64,000 nt of DNA, taken from Chloroflexota bacterium. Its GTDB lineage: Bacteria > Chloroflexota > Limnocylindria > Limnocylindrales > CSP1-4. This document shows positions 1 to 11,208 of this stretch, in pieces (position 1 is the first letter of the stretch; each line of letters begins with the position of its first letter). The stretch lies in contig PNAP01000098.1 of the NCBI GenBank assembly GCA_003169735.1, positions 1 to 64,000 on the forward strand, in the 5' to 3' direction. The notes under the pieces are model-generated. The model was given only the letters and a program-made list of their open reading frames with translations. It searched no databases and was not told the DNA's origin. Both the position numbers and the translations under genes were made by a program.

Positions 1-102
1 CCGCTGTTGGGAGCAGCTGAACTCGCATTCGAACGTCTTCTCGACGACCCGGCGTCGCTTGCCGACTATACGACTCAAGCGGAATGGAGGGTGGTAGCCT
101 AG
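1..102 (+). CDS. ROK family protein/regulator, C-terminal fragment (5' end outside window)
   Basis: Frame 1 reads PLLGAAELAFERLLDDPASLADYTTQAEWRVVA*, like the ROK-family C-terminus (PLLGAAELAFEPLL); sits directly before xylose genes. Confidence 0.6.
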   Translation, partial: PLLGAAELAFERLLDDPASLADYTTQAEWRVVA

Positions 103-158
103 GCAAAGCTATCGGTCTACCGAAGGATCGCATCGACATCAGGAGGAGAGCGAAACAC

Positions 159-1394
159 ATGCTCAACAAGCCAGCCGTCGCGCTGTTTGCGACGGTTCTC
201 GTCGTCAGCGCGGCATGCGGCGGCAGCACTGCCACCACACCGCCACCCACGCAGGCAGTCACGCCGCCACCGACTCAGGCAGTCACGCCGCCACCGACTC
301 AAGCAGTCACGCCGCCAGCCAGCTCAACGGCCGGCTGTTCCGTGGGCGTGTCCTGGAACAACTTCCAGCAGCCGCGCTGGGCGGCCCACGACAAGCCTGC
401 CATCCAGCAGACCGTCACCGCGGGCGGCGGCACATACACCGACGCGGACGCCAACCTGAGCAGCGAGCAGCAGGCGACCGACATCCAGACGATGGTCAAC
501 AAGGGCGTGAACGTCCTGATCGTGCTGGCCCAGGACACCACTGCCGCGCTCCCAGCGATCAAGGCCGCGGAGCAGGCCGGCGTCAAGGTCATCGCGTACG
601 ACCGCCTGATCGAGGATCCGTCGGTCCTGTACATCACCTTCGACAACGTCGCCGTCGGCAAGGCACAGGCCACCGCGCTCCTGACGAAGGTGCCGAAGGG
701 CAACTACGTCATCATCAAGGGCGATCAGGGTGACCCGAACGCCTCGACCTTCCTGCCCAGTGGCTACAAGGAAGCCGGCCTGCTGGACAAGGTCGCCGCT
801 GGCGACATCACCATCCTGAACGCGACCGGCACGACCTACCCGGCCGACTACGGCACGTTCACCAACGCCTGGGCAACCGAAACGGCCCAGTCGAACATGG
901 AAGCCATCATCGACAGCGCCACGTCAAGCGGCAAGACGATCGATGCAATCCTGGACGAGAACGACAGCACGGCGCTGGGCGTGGTCGGCGCCGAGACGGC
1001 GAAGAGCATGAGCTATGCGCCTCTCTCCGGTCAGGACGGCGATACCGCCAACCTGAACAACGTCGCCCTCGGCAAGCAGTACGTTGACATCTGGAAGAAC
1101 GCCAACGAGCTCGGCAAGGCCGCCGGCGCTGCTGCTCTCGCGCTTTGCGCCGGTGGCAGCATGGCCAGCCTGACCCTGCAGAGCGGTTTGATCGATCCCA
1201 CCGTTGCCCCGACGGCCGGCCTGACGGCGCAGCCGTTCACGACCCCGGCCAACAACACGGTGAGCTCGTTCATCCTGCAGCCAACGCCGGTCACGGCTGA
1301 TAACCTGCAGCTACTGATCGACCAGAAGTGGATCGCCAAGGCCGATCTCTGCAAGGACGTCGTCGCCGCAACGGCACCAGCCGCCTGCAAGTAG
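159..1394 (+). CDS. xylF: D-xylose ABC transporter substrate-binding lipoprotein
   Basis: Lipobox VVSAACGGS; periplasmic sugar-binding fold; RBS aggagg at 141; ATG at 159 chosen over 84; followed by xylH/xylG. Confidence 0.85.
   Translation: MLNKPAVALFATVLVVSAACGGSTATTPPPTQAVTPPPTQAVTPPPTQAVTPPASSTAGCSVGVSWNNFQQPRWAAHDKPAIQQTVTAGGGTYTDADANLSSEQQATDIQTMVNKGVNVLIVLAQDTTAALPAIKAAEQAGVKVIAYDRLIEDPSVLYITFDNVAVGKAQATALLTKVPKGNYVIIKGDQGDPNASTFLPSGYKEAGLLDKVAAGDITILNATGTTYPADYGTFTNAWATETAQSNMEAIIDSATSSGKTIDAILDENDSTALGVVGAETAKSMSYAPLSGQDGDTANLNNVALGKQYVDIWKNANELGKAAGAAALALCAGGSMASLTLQSGLIDPTVAPTAGLTAQPFTTPANNTVSSFILQPTPVTADNLQLLIDQKWIAKADLCKDVVAATAPAACK
239..318 (+). repeat. 24-bp tandem repeat (about 3 copies) encoding TPPPTQAV linker
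   Basis: ccgccaccgactcaggcagtcacg repeated; protein TPPPTQAVTPPPTQAVTPPPTQAVTPP. Confidence 0.9.
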
Positions 1395-1423
1395 CGGCGC
1401 TGGGTGATCTGATCTAGCGTTCC

Positions 1424-1457
1424 GATCTGCGCCCCCGGACAACCGGGGGCGCAGATC
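1424..1457 (+). terminator. Strong hairpin, likely attenuator / mRNA-stabilising 3' end of xylF
   Basis: GATCTGCGCCCCCGG-ACAA-CCGGGGGCGCAGATC, perfect 15-bp stem, then TCTTTCT. Confidence 0.8.
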
Positions 1458-1490
1458 TCTTTCTGGCGTCAGCGGGCAGGAGGTTCCACG

Positions 1491-2855
1491 GTGACGAATC
1501 TGGCCGAAGCTGGACCGGCGCCGGCACAGGCCAAACCGCCGACTCGGACGCGCGTCCGCGACGCAATCGCGCGCCTGCGTGGGTTGATTGCGCGCCTGCG
1601 CGGATTCATCGCCCAAACCGAGATCGACCTGCGCCTGTTCGGGATGCTCGTCGCCCTGGGCGTGATCCTGCTCGTCTTCAACATCGCCAGCGACGGCAAA
1701 CTCGTCCAGCCGGCAAACATGATCACGATGGCCGTCCAGGCGTGCGGCATCGCCATCCTGTCCACGGGCATGGTCCTGGTCATCGTGTCGCGCAACATCG
1801 ACCTGTCGGTCGGATCGCTCGTCGGGCTGATCTCGATGAGCTACGCGATCCTGATGACCGACTGGTTCCCGCACATCCTGGGGCTGTCATCCAGCGTGCC
1901 GCTGCAATGGGCGCTCGCCCTCGTGCTGGGCATCGGCATCGGCATCCTGGTCGGAGCGATCCAGGGCTTCATCATCGCGTACATCGGCGTGCCGTCGTTC
2001 ATCGTCACCCTGGGCGGCCTGCTCTCCATCCGCGGCCTGATCTGGTACCAGTCGCAGGGAGCAGCGGTCACCGGGCTCGACCCCACGTTCCAGCTCATCG
2101 GCGGCGGCGCGCTTGGTTCCGCCGGCGAGATGGTCACGTGGGCCATCGGCATCGTTGGCTGTGTGGCGATCATCGGCCTGCTCTACAACAACCGGCGCCA
2201 GCGTCGGCGCTACGGCTTCCCGCTGCGGCCGAAGTGGGCGGAGGTGGTGATCGGCGCAGTCAGCAGTGCTGCTGTGCTGTTCCTGGCCTGGTTCGTCAAC
2301 AACAACTTCTGGCCCAAGGGTCTCGCTGACCAGTACGCAGCCAGCCACGGCATCGTCCCGCCGCCAGGCGGACTGCGCATCCCGACCGGCGTGCCATTCC
2401 CCGTTCTGCTGCTCATCGGCGTGATGTTGGTGATGGCCTTCGTGGCAACTCGCCGTCGATTCGGCCGCTCCGTGTACGCCTACGGCGGTAACCCGGACGC
2501 CGCCGAGCTTGCCGGCATCAACACGCGCTGGACGATCATGAAGACCTACATGATCATGGGCGTCCTGTGCGCGCTGGCCGCGGCCATCGCCGCCGCACGG
2601 CTCAACGGATCGACGCTTGATATCGGCGTCAGCTACGAGCTGTACGTCATCGCCGCAGCGGTCGTCGGCGGCACTTCCTTCTCGGGCGGCATCGGGACGA
2701 TCCCGGGTGCTGTCCTGGGCGCTTTCGTCATGCAGTCGCTGGCATATGGACTGAGCTTCATCGGCGTCAACTCGCCGGGCCAGAACGTCGTCGCCGGGAT
2801 CGTCCTGATCCTCGCGGTCGGCTTCGACACGTGGAACCGCCGACGCAGTCGGTGA
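1491..2855 (+). CDS. xylH: Xylose ABC transporter permease
   Basis: Multi-TM protein with [16 protein letters not shown] and [19 protein letters not shown] motifs; GTG start. Confidence 0.88.
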   Translation: MTNLAEAGPAPAQAKPPTRTRVRDAIARLRGLIARLRGFIAQTEIDLRLFGMLVALGVILLVFNIASDGKLVQPANMITMAVQACGIAILSTGMVLVIVSRNIDLSVGSLVGLISMSYAILMTDWFPHILGLSSSVPLQWALALVLGIGIGILVGAIQGFIIAYIGVPSFIVTLGGLLSIRGLIWYQSQGAAVTGLDPTFQLIGGGALGSAGEMVTWAIGIVGCVAIIGLLYNNRRQRRRYGFPLRPKWAEVVIGAVSSAAVLFLAWFVNNNFWPKGLADQYAASHGIVPPPGGLRIPTGVPFPVLLLIGVMLVMAFVATRRRFGRSVYAYGGNPDAAELAGINTRWTIMKTYMIMGVLCALAAAIAAARLNGSTLDIGVSYELYVIAAAVVGGTSFSGGIGTIPGAVLGAFVMQSLAYGLSFIGVNSPGQNVVAGIVLILAVGFDTWNRRRSR

Positions 2856-2874
2856 GCGGGAGGAGACAAAAGGC

Positions 2875-3663
2875 ATGACCGTCGCACCGGAGACTCCGCT
2901 CGTTGACATGCGCAACATCAACATCTCGTTCGGTGGCCTGCACGCGGTCCGCGACGTTTCGCTCGATCTCCATCCGGGCGAGCTGGTCGGTCTTGTCGGT
3001 CACAACGGGGCGGGTAAGTCGACGCTGATGCGCGCGCTTTCCGGCGCGCATCCGGCGGATTCGGGCGAGATCCTCATCGAAGGCAAGACGGCCACGATCC
3101 GCAACCCGCGTGATGCCAAGAACCTGGCCATCGAGACGATCTACCAGACCCTCGCACTGGCGGAGAACATCGACGCGCCAGGCAACATGTTCCTGGGCCG
3201 CGAGCTGACGACGCGCCTCGGCAACCTCGATGACTCGAGCATGGAGTCCGAGGCACGCAAGATCATGAAGCGCCTCAACCCCAATTTCACGAGCTTCAAG
3301 CAGGCCGTGGTCACGCTTTCCGGCGGCCAGCGCCAGGCCATCGCCATCGCCCGCGCGATCTACTTCAACGCCAGGATCCTGATCATGGACGAGCCGACGG
3401 CCGCCCTTGGGCCAGCCGAGACGGCGCAGGTCCATTCCCTTGTTCGCCAGCTCAAGTCGGACGGCATCGGCATCTTCCTTATCAGCCACGACATCCACGA
3501 CGTGTTCGATCTGTCCGATCGGATCAGCGTCATGTACCACGGCCGGATCGTCGCAACGGTCAAGCCGGCCGAGGTGACTTCGGATGAGGTCCTGGGCATG
3601 ATCATCCTGGGCAAGAGGCCAGGCGAAGCGACCGAGGAGGAGCTGGACAGGCTCCGCACCTGA
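2875..3663 (+). CDS. xylG: Sugar ABC transporter ATP-binding protein (single ATPase domain)
   Basis: Walker [10 protein letters not shown], signature LSGGQ, Walker [12 protein letters not shown]; operon position. Confidence 0.85.
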   Translation: MTVAPETPLVDMRNINISFGGLHAVRDVSLDLHPGELVGLVGHNGAGKSTLMRALSGAHPADSGEILIEGKTATIRNPRDAKNLAIETIYQTLALAENIDAPGNMFLGRELTTRLGNLDDSSMESEARKIMKRLNPNFTSFKQAVVTLSGGQRQAIAIARAIYFNARILIMDEPTAALGPAETAQVHSLVRQLKSDGIGIFLISHDIHDVFDLSDRISVMYHGRIVATVKPAEVTSDEVLGMIILGKRPGEATEEELDRLRT

Positions 3664-3732
3664 GCCGCCACCGGAGTGACCTTTCGGCGCTCGATCATGC
3701 GGCGCGTCGGTCGATAAAGGAGGGAGTTCGTC

Positions 3733-5079
3733 GTGGGTGAGTTCTTCGCGGATGTGCACGGGCCGGTTCCGTTCGGTGGCCTCGACTCCTCGGATCCGCT
3801 GACGTTCAAGGTCTATCAGGCGGACCAGATCGTGCTCGGCGAGCGGATGGAGGATCACCTCCGGCCCGGCGTCTGCTACTGGCACTCGTTCGCCTGGGAC
3901 GGCCGCGACATGTTCGGCGTCGGCACGCTCGACCGTCCGTGGCTCGAGGCCACCGACGATGAGATGGCGGCGGCGCGGATGAGGATGGCCGTCGCCTTCG
4001 AGTTCTTCGCCAAGCTGGGCACGCCCTATTACTGCTTCCACGATCGTGACGTGGCACCAGAAGGGGACAGCTTCGCCACGTTCCGCGCCAACCTCGACGC
4101 GCTGGCCGACGATGCCGCCGATCATCAGCAGCGGACGGGTGTTCGCCTGCTGTGGGGCACGGCCAACCTGTTCAGCGACCCGCGCTATCAGGCCGGCGCG
4201 GCCACGAATCCCGACCCTGACGTCTTCGCCTACGCCGCCGCGCAGGTCAAGCACATGCTCGAGGTGACGCAGCGCCTGGGCGGCGAGAACTACGTCCTGT
4301 GGGGTGGCCGCGAGGGCTACGACACGCTGCTCAACACCGACCTGCGGCGTGAGCAGGCGCAGCTCGCGCGGTTCCTCCATCTCGTCGCCGAGCACAAGGC
4401 CAAGATCGGCTTCACTGGCCAGCTACTCATCGAGCCAAAACCGATGGAGCCGACCAAGCACCAGTACGACTACGACGTCGCGACCGTCTACGGCTTCCTG
4501 GTGGGCAACGGGCTCGAGCACGAGTACAAGGTCAATGTCGAGGCCAACCACGCGACCCTGGCCGGCCACAGTTTCCATCACGAGGTCGCCTTTGCGGCGG
4601 CCAACGGGATCCTGGGTAGCATCGACGCCAACCGCGGCGATCCGCAGAACGGCTGGGACACCGACCAGTTCCCGAACTCGGTCGACGACCTGTGCATGCC
4701 GGTCTACGAGATCCTGCGCAACGGCGGGCTGGCGCCCGGTGGCTTCAACTTCGACGCCAAGCTGCGCCGTCAGAGCACCGATCGCAACGACCTCTTCTAC
4801 GCCCACATCGGCGGCCTGGACGCGCTCGCCCAGGCCCTGCTTGCGGCCGCCTCGATGGTCGAGGACGACTCTCTCCAGAAGCTGCGCGACGAACGTTACG
4901 CCGGCTGGGGCGGCGAGCTCGGGTCGGCGATCCTGGGCGGCTCGGTAACGCTCGCGGAGCTCGAGCGACGGGTCGCTGACGGTGAGATCAGCCCCGTCCG
5001 GCGATCGGGCAACCAAGAGATGCTCGAGAGCCTCGTCAACCAGCACGTCTGGTCCGCGGGCCGGTCGACCAGGCGCTGA
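3733..5079 (+). CDS. xylA: Xylose isomerase
   Basis: [54 protein letters not shown] motifs; GTG start with RBS aaaggaggga. Confidence 0.95.
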   Translation: MGEFFADVHGPVPFGGLDSSDPLTFKVYQADQIVLGERMEDHLRPGVCYWHSFAWDGRDMFGVGTLDRPWLEATDDEMAAARMRMAVAFEFFAKLGTPYYCFHDRDVAPEGDSFATFRANLDALADDAADHQQRTGVRLLWGTANLFSDPRYQAGAATNPDPDVFAYAAAQVKHMLEVTQRLGGENYVLWGGREGYDTLLNTDLRREQAQLARFLHLVAEHKAKIGFTGQLLIEPKPMEPTKHQYDYDVATVYGFLVGNGLEHEYKVNVEANHATLAGHSFHHEVAFAAANGILGSIDANRGDPQNGWDTDQFPNSVDDLCMPVYEILRNGGLAPGGFNFDAKLRRQSTDRNDLFYAHIGGLDALAQALLAAASMVEDDSLQKLRDERYAGWGGELGSAILGGSVTLAELERRVADGEISPVRRSGNQEMLESLVNQHVWSAGRSTRR

Positions 5080-5089
5080 GGCCGAGCTC

Positions 5090-6577
5090 GTGCTCGTCCT
5101 CGGCATCGATGTCTCGACGACAGCGACGAAGGCCGTCCTCATCGACGAGCACGGCGCGGTCGTCGGGATCGGTGTCGCCGAATACGGCTACGAGGTACCG
5201 CAGCCCGGCTGGAGTGAGCAGGACCCGCAGCTGTGGTGGACGGGCGGCCAGGCCGCCATCCGCGGCGCACTGTCGGCAGCCGGCGTTGATGCCACCGCGG
5301 TCGCGGCAGTCGGCCTGACCGGCCAGATGCACGGCGCCGTGTTGCTCGACGCGGCTGACCGCGTGGTCCGACCAGCGATCCTGTGGAACGACCAGCGCAC
5401 CACGCGCGAGTGTCAGCTCATCCGCGACGCGGTCGGCGCTCAGCGGCTGATCGAGATCACCGGCAACGACGCGCTGACCGGCTTTACCGCCCCGAAGCTC
5501 GTCTGGGTGCGCGACCACGAACCTGATGCGTGGGCCGCGACGAAGCACGTCCTGCTGCCCAAGGACTACCTGCGGCTGTGCCTGACCGGCGAGCACGCGA
5601 TGGACAAGGCCGACGGGTCCGGGACGATCCTGTTCGACCTGGCCGCGCGCGACTGGTCGCCGGAGGTCCTCGACGCGCTTCGGATCGCGCGCGACCTGAT
5701 GCCGCCGACGTTCGAAGGACCTGTCGTGGCCGGCGCGGTCAGCACCGCGGCCGCCGCCGCCACGGGCCTGGTTGCGGGCACACCGGTCGTGGCCGGCGGC
5801 GGTGACCAGGCGGCCAACGCCGTCGGCGTCGGCGCCGTGGCGCCCGGGGTCGTGGCGCTTTCGCTGGGCACGTCCGGCGTGGTCTTCGCGTCGACGACCG
5901 AGCCGCTGCACGAGGAGCACGGCCGCGTCCACGCCTTCTGCCATGCCGTGCCGGGCCGCTGGCACATGATGTCGGTCATGCTCTCGGCGGCCGGCAGCCT
6001 GCGCTGGTTCCGAGACGCTCTCGCCCCGGGTGTCGATTTCGGCGAGCTCGTCGCGCCGGCCGTCGATGTCACCGCCGCCGGCGGTGGCCTGTTCTTCCTG
6101 CCGTACCTGACCGGCGAGCGCAGCCCGCACCCGGATCCGGACGCGCGCGGAGCGTTCGTCGGCCTCGATGTGACCCACGACCGGCGCCACATGACGCGCG
6201 CCGTCCTCGAAGGCGTCGCGTTCGGGCTGCGCGACGGGCTCGAGCTGATGGTCGACGCCGGGATGCCGCGGCCGAGCCAGATCCGCGCGTCAGGCGGCGG
6301 AGTGGCGAGCCCGCTGTGGCGCCAGATCCTGGCAGACACCCTCCAGGCCGAGATCGCGCTGCCGAGCACGACCGAGGGAGCAGCCTTCGGCGCCGCACTC
6401 CTCGGCGCCGTTGGCGCGGGCTGGTATTCGAGCGTCGACGACGCCTGTCGCGCGCTGGTCAGTGCCCAGCCGGCGGCCGAGCCGGGGCCTGCCGCCGCCG
6501 AATACGCGCAGCACTACATGGACTACGTGAAGCTGTATCCGGCTCTCGCGCCCTGGTTCCACCGCCGCGCAGGCTGA
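5090..6577 (+). CDS. xylB: Xylulokinase
   Basis: FGGY kinase: VLGIDVSTTATKAVLID, GLTGQMHGAVLLD, LPYLTGERSPHPDPDARG; GTG start at 5090. Confidence 0.93.
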   Translation: MLVLGIDVSTTATKAVLIDEHGAVVGIGVAEYGYEVPQPGWSEQDPQLWWTGGQAAIRGALSAAGVDATAVAAVGLTGQMHGAVLLDAADRVVRPAILWNDQRTTRECQLIRDAVGAQRLIEITGNDALTGFTAPKLVWVRDHEPDAWAATKHVLLPKDYLRLCLTGEHAMDKADGSGTILFDLAARDWSPEVLDALRIARDLMPPTFEGPVVAGAVSTAAAAATGLVAGTPVVAGGGDQAANAVGVGAVAPGVVALSLGTSGVVFASTTEPLHEEHGRVHAFCHAVPGRWHMMSVMLSAAGSLRWFRDALAPGVDFGELVAPAVDVTAAGGGLFFLPYLTGERSPHPDPDARGAFVGLDVTHDRRHMTRAVLEGVAFGLRDGLELMVDAGMPRPSQIRASGGGVASPLWRQILADTLQAEIALPSTTEGAAFGAALLGAVGAGWYSSVDDACRALVSAQPAAEPGPAAAEYAQHYMDYVKLYPALAPWFHRRAG

Positions 6578-6587
6578 CCGCCGTCAG

Positions 6588-7574
6588 TCAGTCGCGCGCC
6601 GACTCGAAAAGCAGGTCGATGACGCGCATGTTCGCGACGGCGTCGGCCGGGTCGAACGGAAATGGCGTGCCGTCGAGCACGGCCGCCGCGAACCGCTCGG
6701 CCTGGACCGTGTACGGATTCGCTGGCGCGAACGTCATCGTCTCGGTCGCGGGAGAGACGGGCGGGTCGCCGCCGGCTGTCACGTAGATCTGCGTAGCACG
6801 GTCGGGCGGGATGTTGAACGGGATACCGATCGAAACGCGGCCCTTGGTGCCGTAGATGTGGACGCGCTGGTCGGTCTCCGCCCGCGTCGAGCAGGTGAAG
6901 GTCGCCATTCCGCGGTCGAACTCGAGGATGCCGCTCGTCAGCACGTCCACGCCCAGCCTCGGATCGCGCATGATCGAGCTCTTGACGCCTGTAGGTTCCG
7001 ACCCGAACAGCAAGCGCGACAGGCTGACGCAGTAACAGCCGACGTCGTACAGCGCACCGCCGCCCACCTCGACCAGGTTGCGGATGTTGGTCGGGTCGTC
7101 GTTGAAGTACGAGAACCAGCTCTGGACGGCCGTCAGCTCGCCGATCCGGCCGCTGCGGATCACTTCGAGCACGGCCTGCCATGAGGGATGGAGCCGGTAC
7201 ATGAACGCCTCGGCGAGCAGGACTCCCTGCTGCTCGCACACCGCCACCATCCGCGCCGCTTCTGTGGCGTTGATGGCCAGTGGCTTCTCGCACAGGACGT
7301 GCTTGCCGGCGCGCGCGGCTGCCATCGTCCACTCGGCGTGCAGATGGTTGGGCAGCGGGATGTAGACGGCGTCGACGTCCTTGTCGGCGAGGAGCGCCTC
7401 GTACGAACCGTGGACGGTCGGGATGCCAAGTTCCGTGGCGTACGCCGTGGCCCGCTCCAGATCGCGCGAGCCGATGGCCACGATCCTCGTTCGCGTCGCG
7501 CGCTTCATGGCCGGCACGACTGTGCTTCGTCCGATGTCGGCGGTCGACAGGATCCCCCAACGAAGTTCGCGCAT
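6588..7574 (-). CDS. Gfo/Idh/MocA family oxidoreductase
   Basis: MRELRWGILSTADIG..., VYIPLPNHLHAEWTMAAARAGKHVLCEKPLA motif. Confidence 0.9.
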   Translation of the reverse strand: MRELRWGILSTADIGRSTVVPAMKRATRTRIVAIGSRDLERATAYATELGIPTVHGSYEALLADKDVDAVYIPLPNHLHAEWTMAAARAGKHVLCEKPLAINATEAARMVAVCEQQGVLLAEAFMYRLHPSWQAVLEVIRSGRIGELTAVQSWFSYFNDDPTNIRNLVEVGGGALYDVGCYCVSLSRLLFGSEPTGVKSSIMRDPRLGVDVLTSGILEFDRGMATFTCSTRAETDQRVHIYGTKGRVSIGIPFNIPPDRATQIYVTAGGDPPVSPATETMTFAPANPYTVQAERFAAAVLDGTPFPFDPADAVANMRVIDLLFESARD

Positions 7575-7580
7575 CGACTG

Positions 7581-7586
7581 ATTGTA
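7581..7586 (-). promoter_or_regulatory. -10 element TACAAT, 6 nt upstream of ATG (leaderless)
   Basis: Minus strand TACAAT-CAGTCG-ATG. Confidence 0.55.
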
Positions 7587-7619
7587 CGAGTGCCAAACCC
7601 TGTTAGTTTCTCGACAAGG

Positions 7620-8486
7620 ATGAGTTCGCAGGATTCGGTCATGGTCGGCAGCAGCGACATCGAAGTCGTGCTCTTGCCCGAACTTGGCGCCCGGCTCCAT
7701 CGCTTGCGCGTCCGCGGCCGAGATCTGCTGCGCACGCCGGCGGATATCAGCGAGCACGCCCGCGATCCGTTCTTCTGGGGCGGCTACGTCATGGCGCCAT
7801 GGTGTGGGCGCCTGGCGCCTGGGGCCATCCTCGTCGGGGGCCGCGTCGTGAACCTGAGCCCGAACTTCCCGGACGGCAGTGCCATCCATGGCCAGGTGTA
7901 CGCGGCACCCTGGCGCCAGATCGGGGACGGCGCCTTCGCGATCGACGCAGGCGGCGACGGCTGGCCGTGGCGCTACCGGGCGGAGGTGGCCGTCACCGCG
8001 CGCGCCATGTCCCTTTCCATCGTCCTGCGCCTGACGAACCTCGACGACGCGCCCATGCCCGGTGGCATCGGCCTGCATCCGTGGTTCCCGCTGCCCGTCG
8101 AGGTCGCCATCCACAGCGACGCGGTGTACGCCTCCAACTCGGATACTTCGCCGGTTCCACAGGGTGTCAGCGGCGACCTCGATCTCCGGCGGCGCCAGCG
8201 AATGGCGCAAGGCGTCGATGCGACCTGGCCCGGTCCGGCAGATCCGCCGCTCGAGTTGTTCTGGCTCGAACACGGGCTTCGGGCTGCGGTGCGCGCTCCC
8301 TCTGCGACGCTGCACATCGCTGCTGCCTACGCCGCCGAGCGCGGCGCGATCGCGACCGAGCCCCAGACGCACGCGCCGCAGGGCCTGCGTCGCCTGCTCG
8401 ACGGCGAGCCGGGGGCGCTGACGCTGATCGCGCCGGGTGCTGCGATCGAGCTGCCGATCACCTTCGAATTCTCATCCCTCGCGTGA
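7620..8486 (+). CDS. Aldose 1-epimerase (galactose mutarotase-like)
   Basis: VVLLPELGARLHRLRVRGRDLL, IHGQVYAAPW, GGIGLHPWFPL; starts within the long ORF listed from 7188. Confidence 0.85.
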   Translation: MSSQDSVMVGSSDIEVVLLPELGARLHRLRVRGRDLLRTPADISEHARDPFFWGGYVMAPWCGRLAPGAILVGGRVVNLSPNFPDGSAIHGQVYAAPWRQIGDGAFAIDAGGDGWPWRYRAEVAVTARAMSLSIVLRLTNLDDAPMPGGIGLHPWFPLPVEVAIHSDAVYASNSDTSPVPQGVSGDLDLRRRQRMAQGVDATWPGPADPPLELFWLEHGLRAAVRAPSATLHIAAAYAAERGAIATEPQTHAPQGLRRLLDGEPGALTLIAPGAAIELPITFEFSSLA

Positions 8487-8559
8487 CTCCCCGGAGGAAC
8501 CCGATTCGCATCGTGCTGTTCCGTCGAACTCGCCAGTCACACCGGGTGACGTCGGGGAC

Positions 8560-9345
8560 CTAGCCTTCCTCGGAGGTCGGCACGCCGAGGATGCTGAAGC
8601 CCGCGTCAACGTAGAGCACCTCGCCGGTGATCGAGCGCGACAGGTCGCTGAGCAGGAAGAGCGCCGCGCCGCCGACGTCCTCGATGGTCACGTTGCGACG
8701 CATCGGGGCGACATCGCGGAAGCGCGACCACATGCCCTTGAAGCCACTCACTCCAGAAGCGGCGAGAGTGCGGATGGGCCCCGCGCTGATGGCGTTGACG
8801 CGGATGTCGCGCGGTCCGAGATCGGCCGCGAGATAGCGCACGCACGCCTCGAGGGCGGCCTTGGCCACGCCCATCACGTTGTAGTTCGCGACCACCTTTT
8901 CGGCCCCGTAGTAGGTCAGCGTCAGGATGCTGGACCCGGGCTTGAGCACGGGCAGCGCATGCCGGGTGATGGCGACCAGGGAATAGGCCGAGACATCCAG
9001 GGCAAGCGCGAACCCTTCCCGCGAGGTGTCGACGAATTCGCCCTCGAGATCCTCGCGGCGAGCGAACGCGAGCGCATGGACCAGGATGTCGAGGTCGCCG
9101 TAGCGCTCGGCCCAGGCCTGGAAGACCCGCTCGATCTGGTCATCGTCCTGGACGTCGCAGGGCTCCACGAAGTCGGACCCGATGGACGTCGCCAGGGGCC
9201 GGACGCGCTTCTCGATGAGCATCTCGACCGAGCTGAAGCCGATCGTCGCGCCCTCCGCATGGAGCGCCTTGGCGATGCCCCAGGCGATGGAGTGGTCGTT
9301 GGCGACCCCGAAGATGAGCGCCTTGCGGCCGTCCAGAAGTCCCAT
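8560..9345 (-). CDS. fabI: Enoyl-[acyl-carrier-protein] reductase (NADH), FabI type
   Basis: [57 protein letters not shown] ggaggt. Confidence 0.93.
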   Translation of the reverse strand: MGLLDGRKALIFGVANDHSIAWGIAKALHAEGATIGFSSVEMLIEKRVRPLATSIGSDFVEPCDVQDDDQIERVFQAWAERYGDLDILVHALAFARREDLEGEFVDTSREGFALALDVSAYSLVAITRHALPVLKPGSSILTLTYYGAEKVVANYNVMGVAKAALEACVRYLAADLGPRDIRVNAISAGPIRTLAASGVSGFKGMWSRFRDVAPMRRNVTIEDVGGAALFLLSDLSRSITGEVLYVDAGFSILGVPTSEEG

Positions 9346-9404
9346 CCGACATCTACCTCCCTGTCCCGATAGCATGCACTGATGCAGCCTCACCCGTTCG
9401 ACCC

Positions 9405-11021
9405 ATGAAGCTCCAGTTCCTCGGCGCGGCGACGACCGTGACGGGCTCGCAATTCCTCCTCACCACCGACCGGGCCCGCATCCTCATCGACTGCGGACTC
9501 TTCCAGGGATCACCCAGCGAAGCGGCCAGGAACCGGCTGCCCATCGCCTATGACCCCAAGACGATCGATGCCATCCTGGTCACCCACGCCCACCTCGACC
9601 ACTGCGGGATGTTGCCCGTCGTGGTCAAGGATGGCTACACCGGACCGATCCACCTGACCCGTGCCACCGCCGAGCTTGCGCGACTGGTGCTGCTGGACAG
9701 CGGCAAGGTCCAGGTGGAGCAGGCGCAGGCGCACCAGGACCGGATGGCGCGCGAGGCTCGGCGCGAACAACGTGCCCACGATGCCGGCGTCTCGGGCGCC
9801 CCGACGGCCAACACTGGCCCCGGCGCAGCGGCGGCACCGACGGCCCAGGTCGCTCCCGCTCCCGCCCCGCCCGCGGCCGCGGCGACGGCCACCCCGGCCG
9901 GGGCCCCCCAGGCGGGCGCCGGCCTCGACCCTGAGGCGCTCCTGCGAGCCCAGCCACCGCACCTCGACTGGGCCATCCAGGCTCCGCTCTACACCGTCGA
10001 TGACGCGCAGGCGGTGCTCCAGTACTTCGTGCCGCTCGACTACGGCCAGACCATCACCGTCGCGCCGGGAATCACGGCCACCTTCATGGACGCCGGCCAT
10101 ATCCTCGGTTCGGCCATCATCCTCGTCGACGTCGAACAGGCCGACGGCACGAGCCGGCGCATCGTCTTCTCCGGTGACGTGGGGCGCCCGGATACGCCCA
10201 TCCTGCGCGACCCGACGGCCATCGTCGACGGCGCCGACTACGTGCTCATGGAATCGACCTACGGCGGGCGCGAACACGACCCCGAGGACGAGGCGGTGCG
10301 CATGCTGGCCGAGGCGGTCAACGCGGTCGCCAGCCACAGCGGCGTCCTGCTCATCCCGTCGTTCGCCATCGGCCGGACCCAGGAGATCGTCTGGCAGCTC
10401 GACCGTCTGCTCTCCGCGGGCAGCATCCCGCACGTGCCCCTCTACCTCGATTCACCGATGGCCAGCTCCGCCACCGAGATCTACCGGCGCTACCCCGACT
10501 ACTACGACGCGGAGACCCGCGAGCTGCTGGCCGAGGGCCAGGACCCGATCGACTACCCGGGTCAGATCGTCACCAATGACTCGTCCCAGTCCAAGGCCAT
10601 CGCCAAGGCGCCGCGGCCGATGATGATCGTCTCGGCGAGCGGCATGCTCACTGGCGGCCGCATCGTCCACCACCTGGCCAACCTCATCGACGATCCGGCC
10701 GCTCTGCTGCTGTTCGTCGGCTACCAGGGCGAGGGCACGCTCGGCGCGCACCTCCAGGCAGGCGCCAAGGAAGTGCGCCTCGACGGCAATGTCCGCGAGG
10801 TGCGCTGCCAGATACGGTCGATCAGCGGCTTCTCGGCCCACGCCGACGAGAACGAGCTGATCGCCTGGCTGAGCCACTTCGCCTCGGCGCCGCGCAAGCC
10901 GAAGCGCGTCTTCCTGGTCCACGGCGACCCCGATGCCGAGCTGGCGCTGGTGCCACGAGTGAAGGCCATCGGCCTTGATCCGTACCGCCCGGCGTGGCAC
11001 GAGGTGGTCGAACTCGCATAG
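9405..11021 (+). CDS. MBL-fold/beta-CASP RNA exonuclease-like protein
   Basis: [63 protein letters not shown]. Confidence 0.9.
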   Translation: MKLQFLGAATTVTGSQFLLTTDRARILIDCGLFQGSPSEAARNRLPIAYDPKTIDAILVTHAHLDHCGMLPVVVKDGYTGPIHLTRATAELARLVLLDSGKVQVEQAQAHQDRMAREARREQRAHDAGVSGAPTANTGPGAAAAPTAQVAPAPAPPAAAATATPAGAPQAGAGLDPEALLRAQPPHLDWAIQAPLYTVDDAQAVLQYFVPLDYGQTITVAPGITATFMDAGHILGSAIILVDVEQADGTSRRIVFSGDVGRPDTPILRDPTAIVDGADYVLMESTYGGREHDPEDEAVRMLAEAVNAVASHSGVLLIPSFAIGRTQEIVWQLDRLLSAGSIPHVPLYLDSPMASSATEIYRRYPDYYDAETRELLAEGQDPIDYPGQIVTNDSSQSKAIAKAPRPMMIVSASGMLTGGRIVHHLANLIDDPAALLLFVGYQGEGTLGAHLQAGAKEVRLDGNVREVRCQIRSISGFSAHADENELIAWLSHFASAPRKPKRVFLVHGDPDAELALVPRVKAIGLDPYRPAWHEVVELA

Positions 11022-11208
11022 GCCGCGCGGCCCATCCACTCCGGAACGAAGGTCCCCCTTCCGCACCACGTCCTTGGCTGCGAGCATCCGAGATGACGCA
11101 GGGACCGTCGTCGGGGGTTGCTCGGACGCCTATCGACGGTCCCACGTCACTCCCCTTTCGGTCGGCTCGTCAGATGGTCATCGGGCGCCGGCACGTATCC
11201 TTGGCGCG

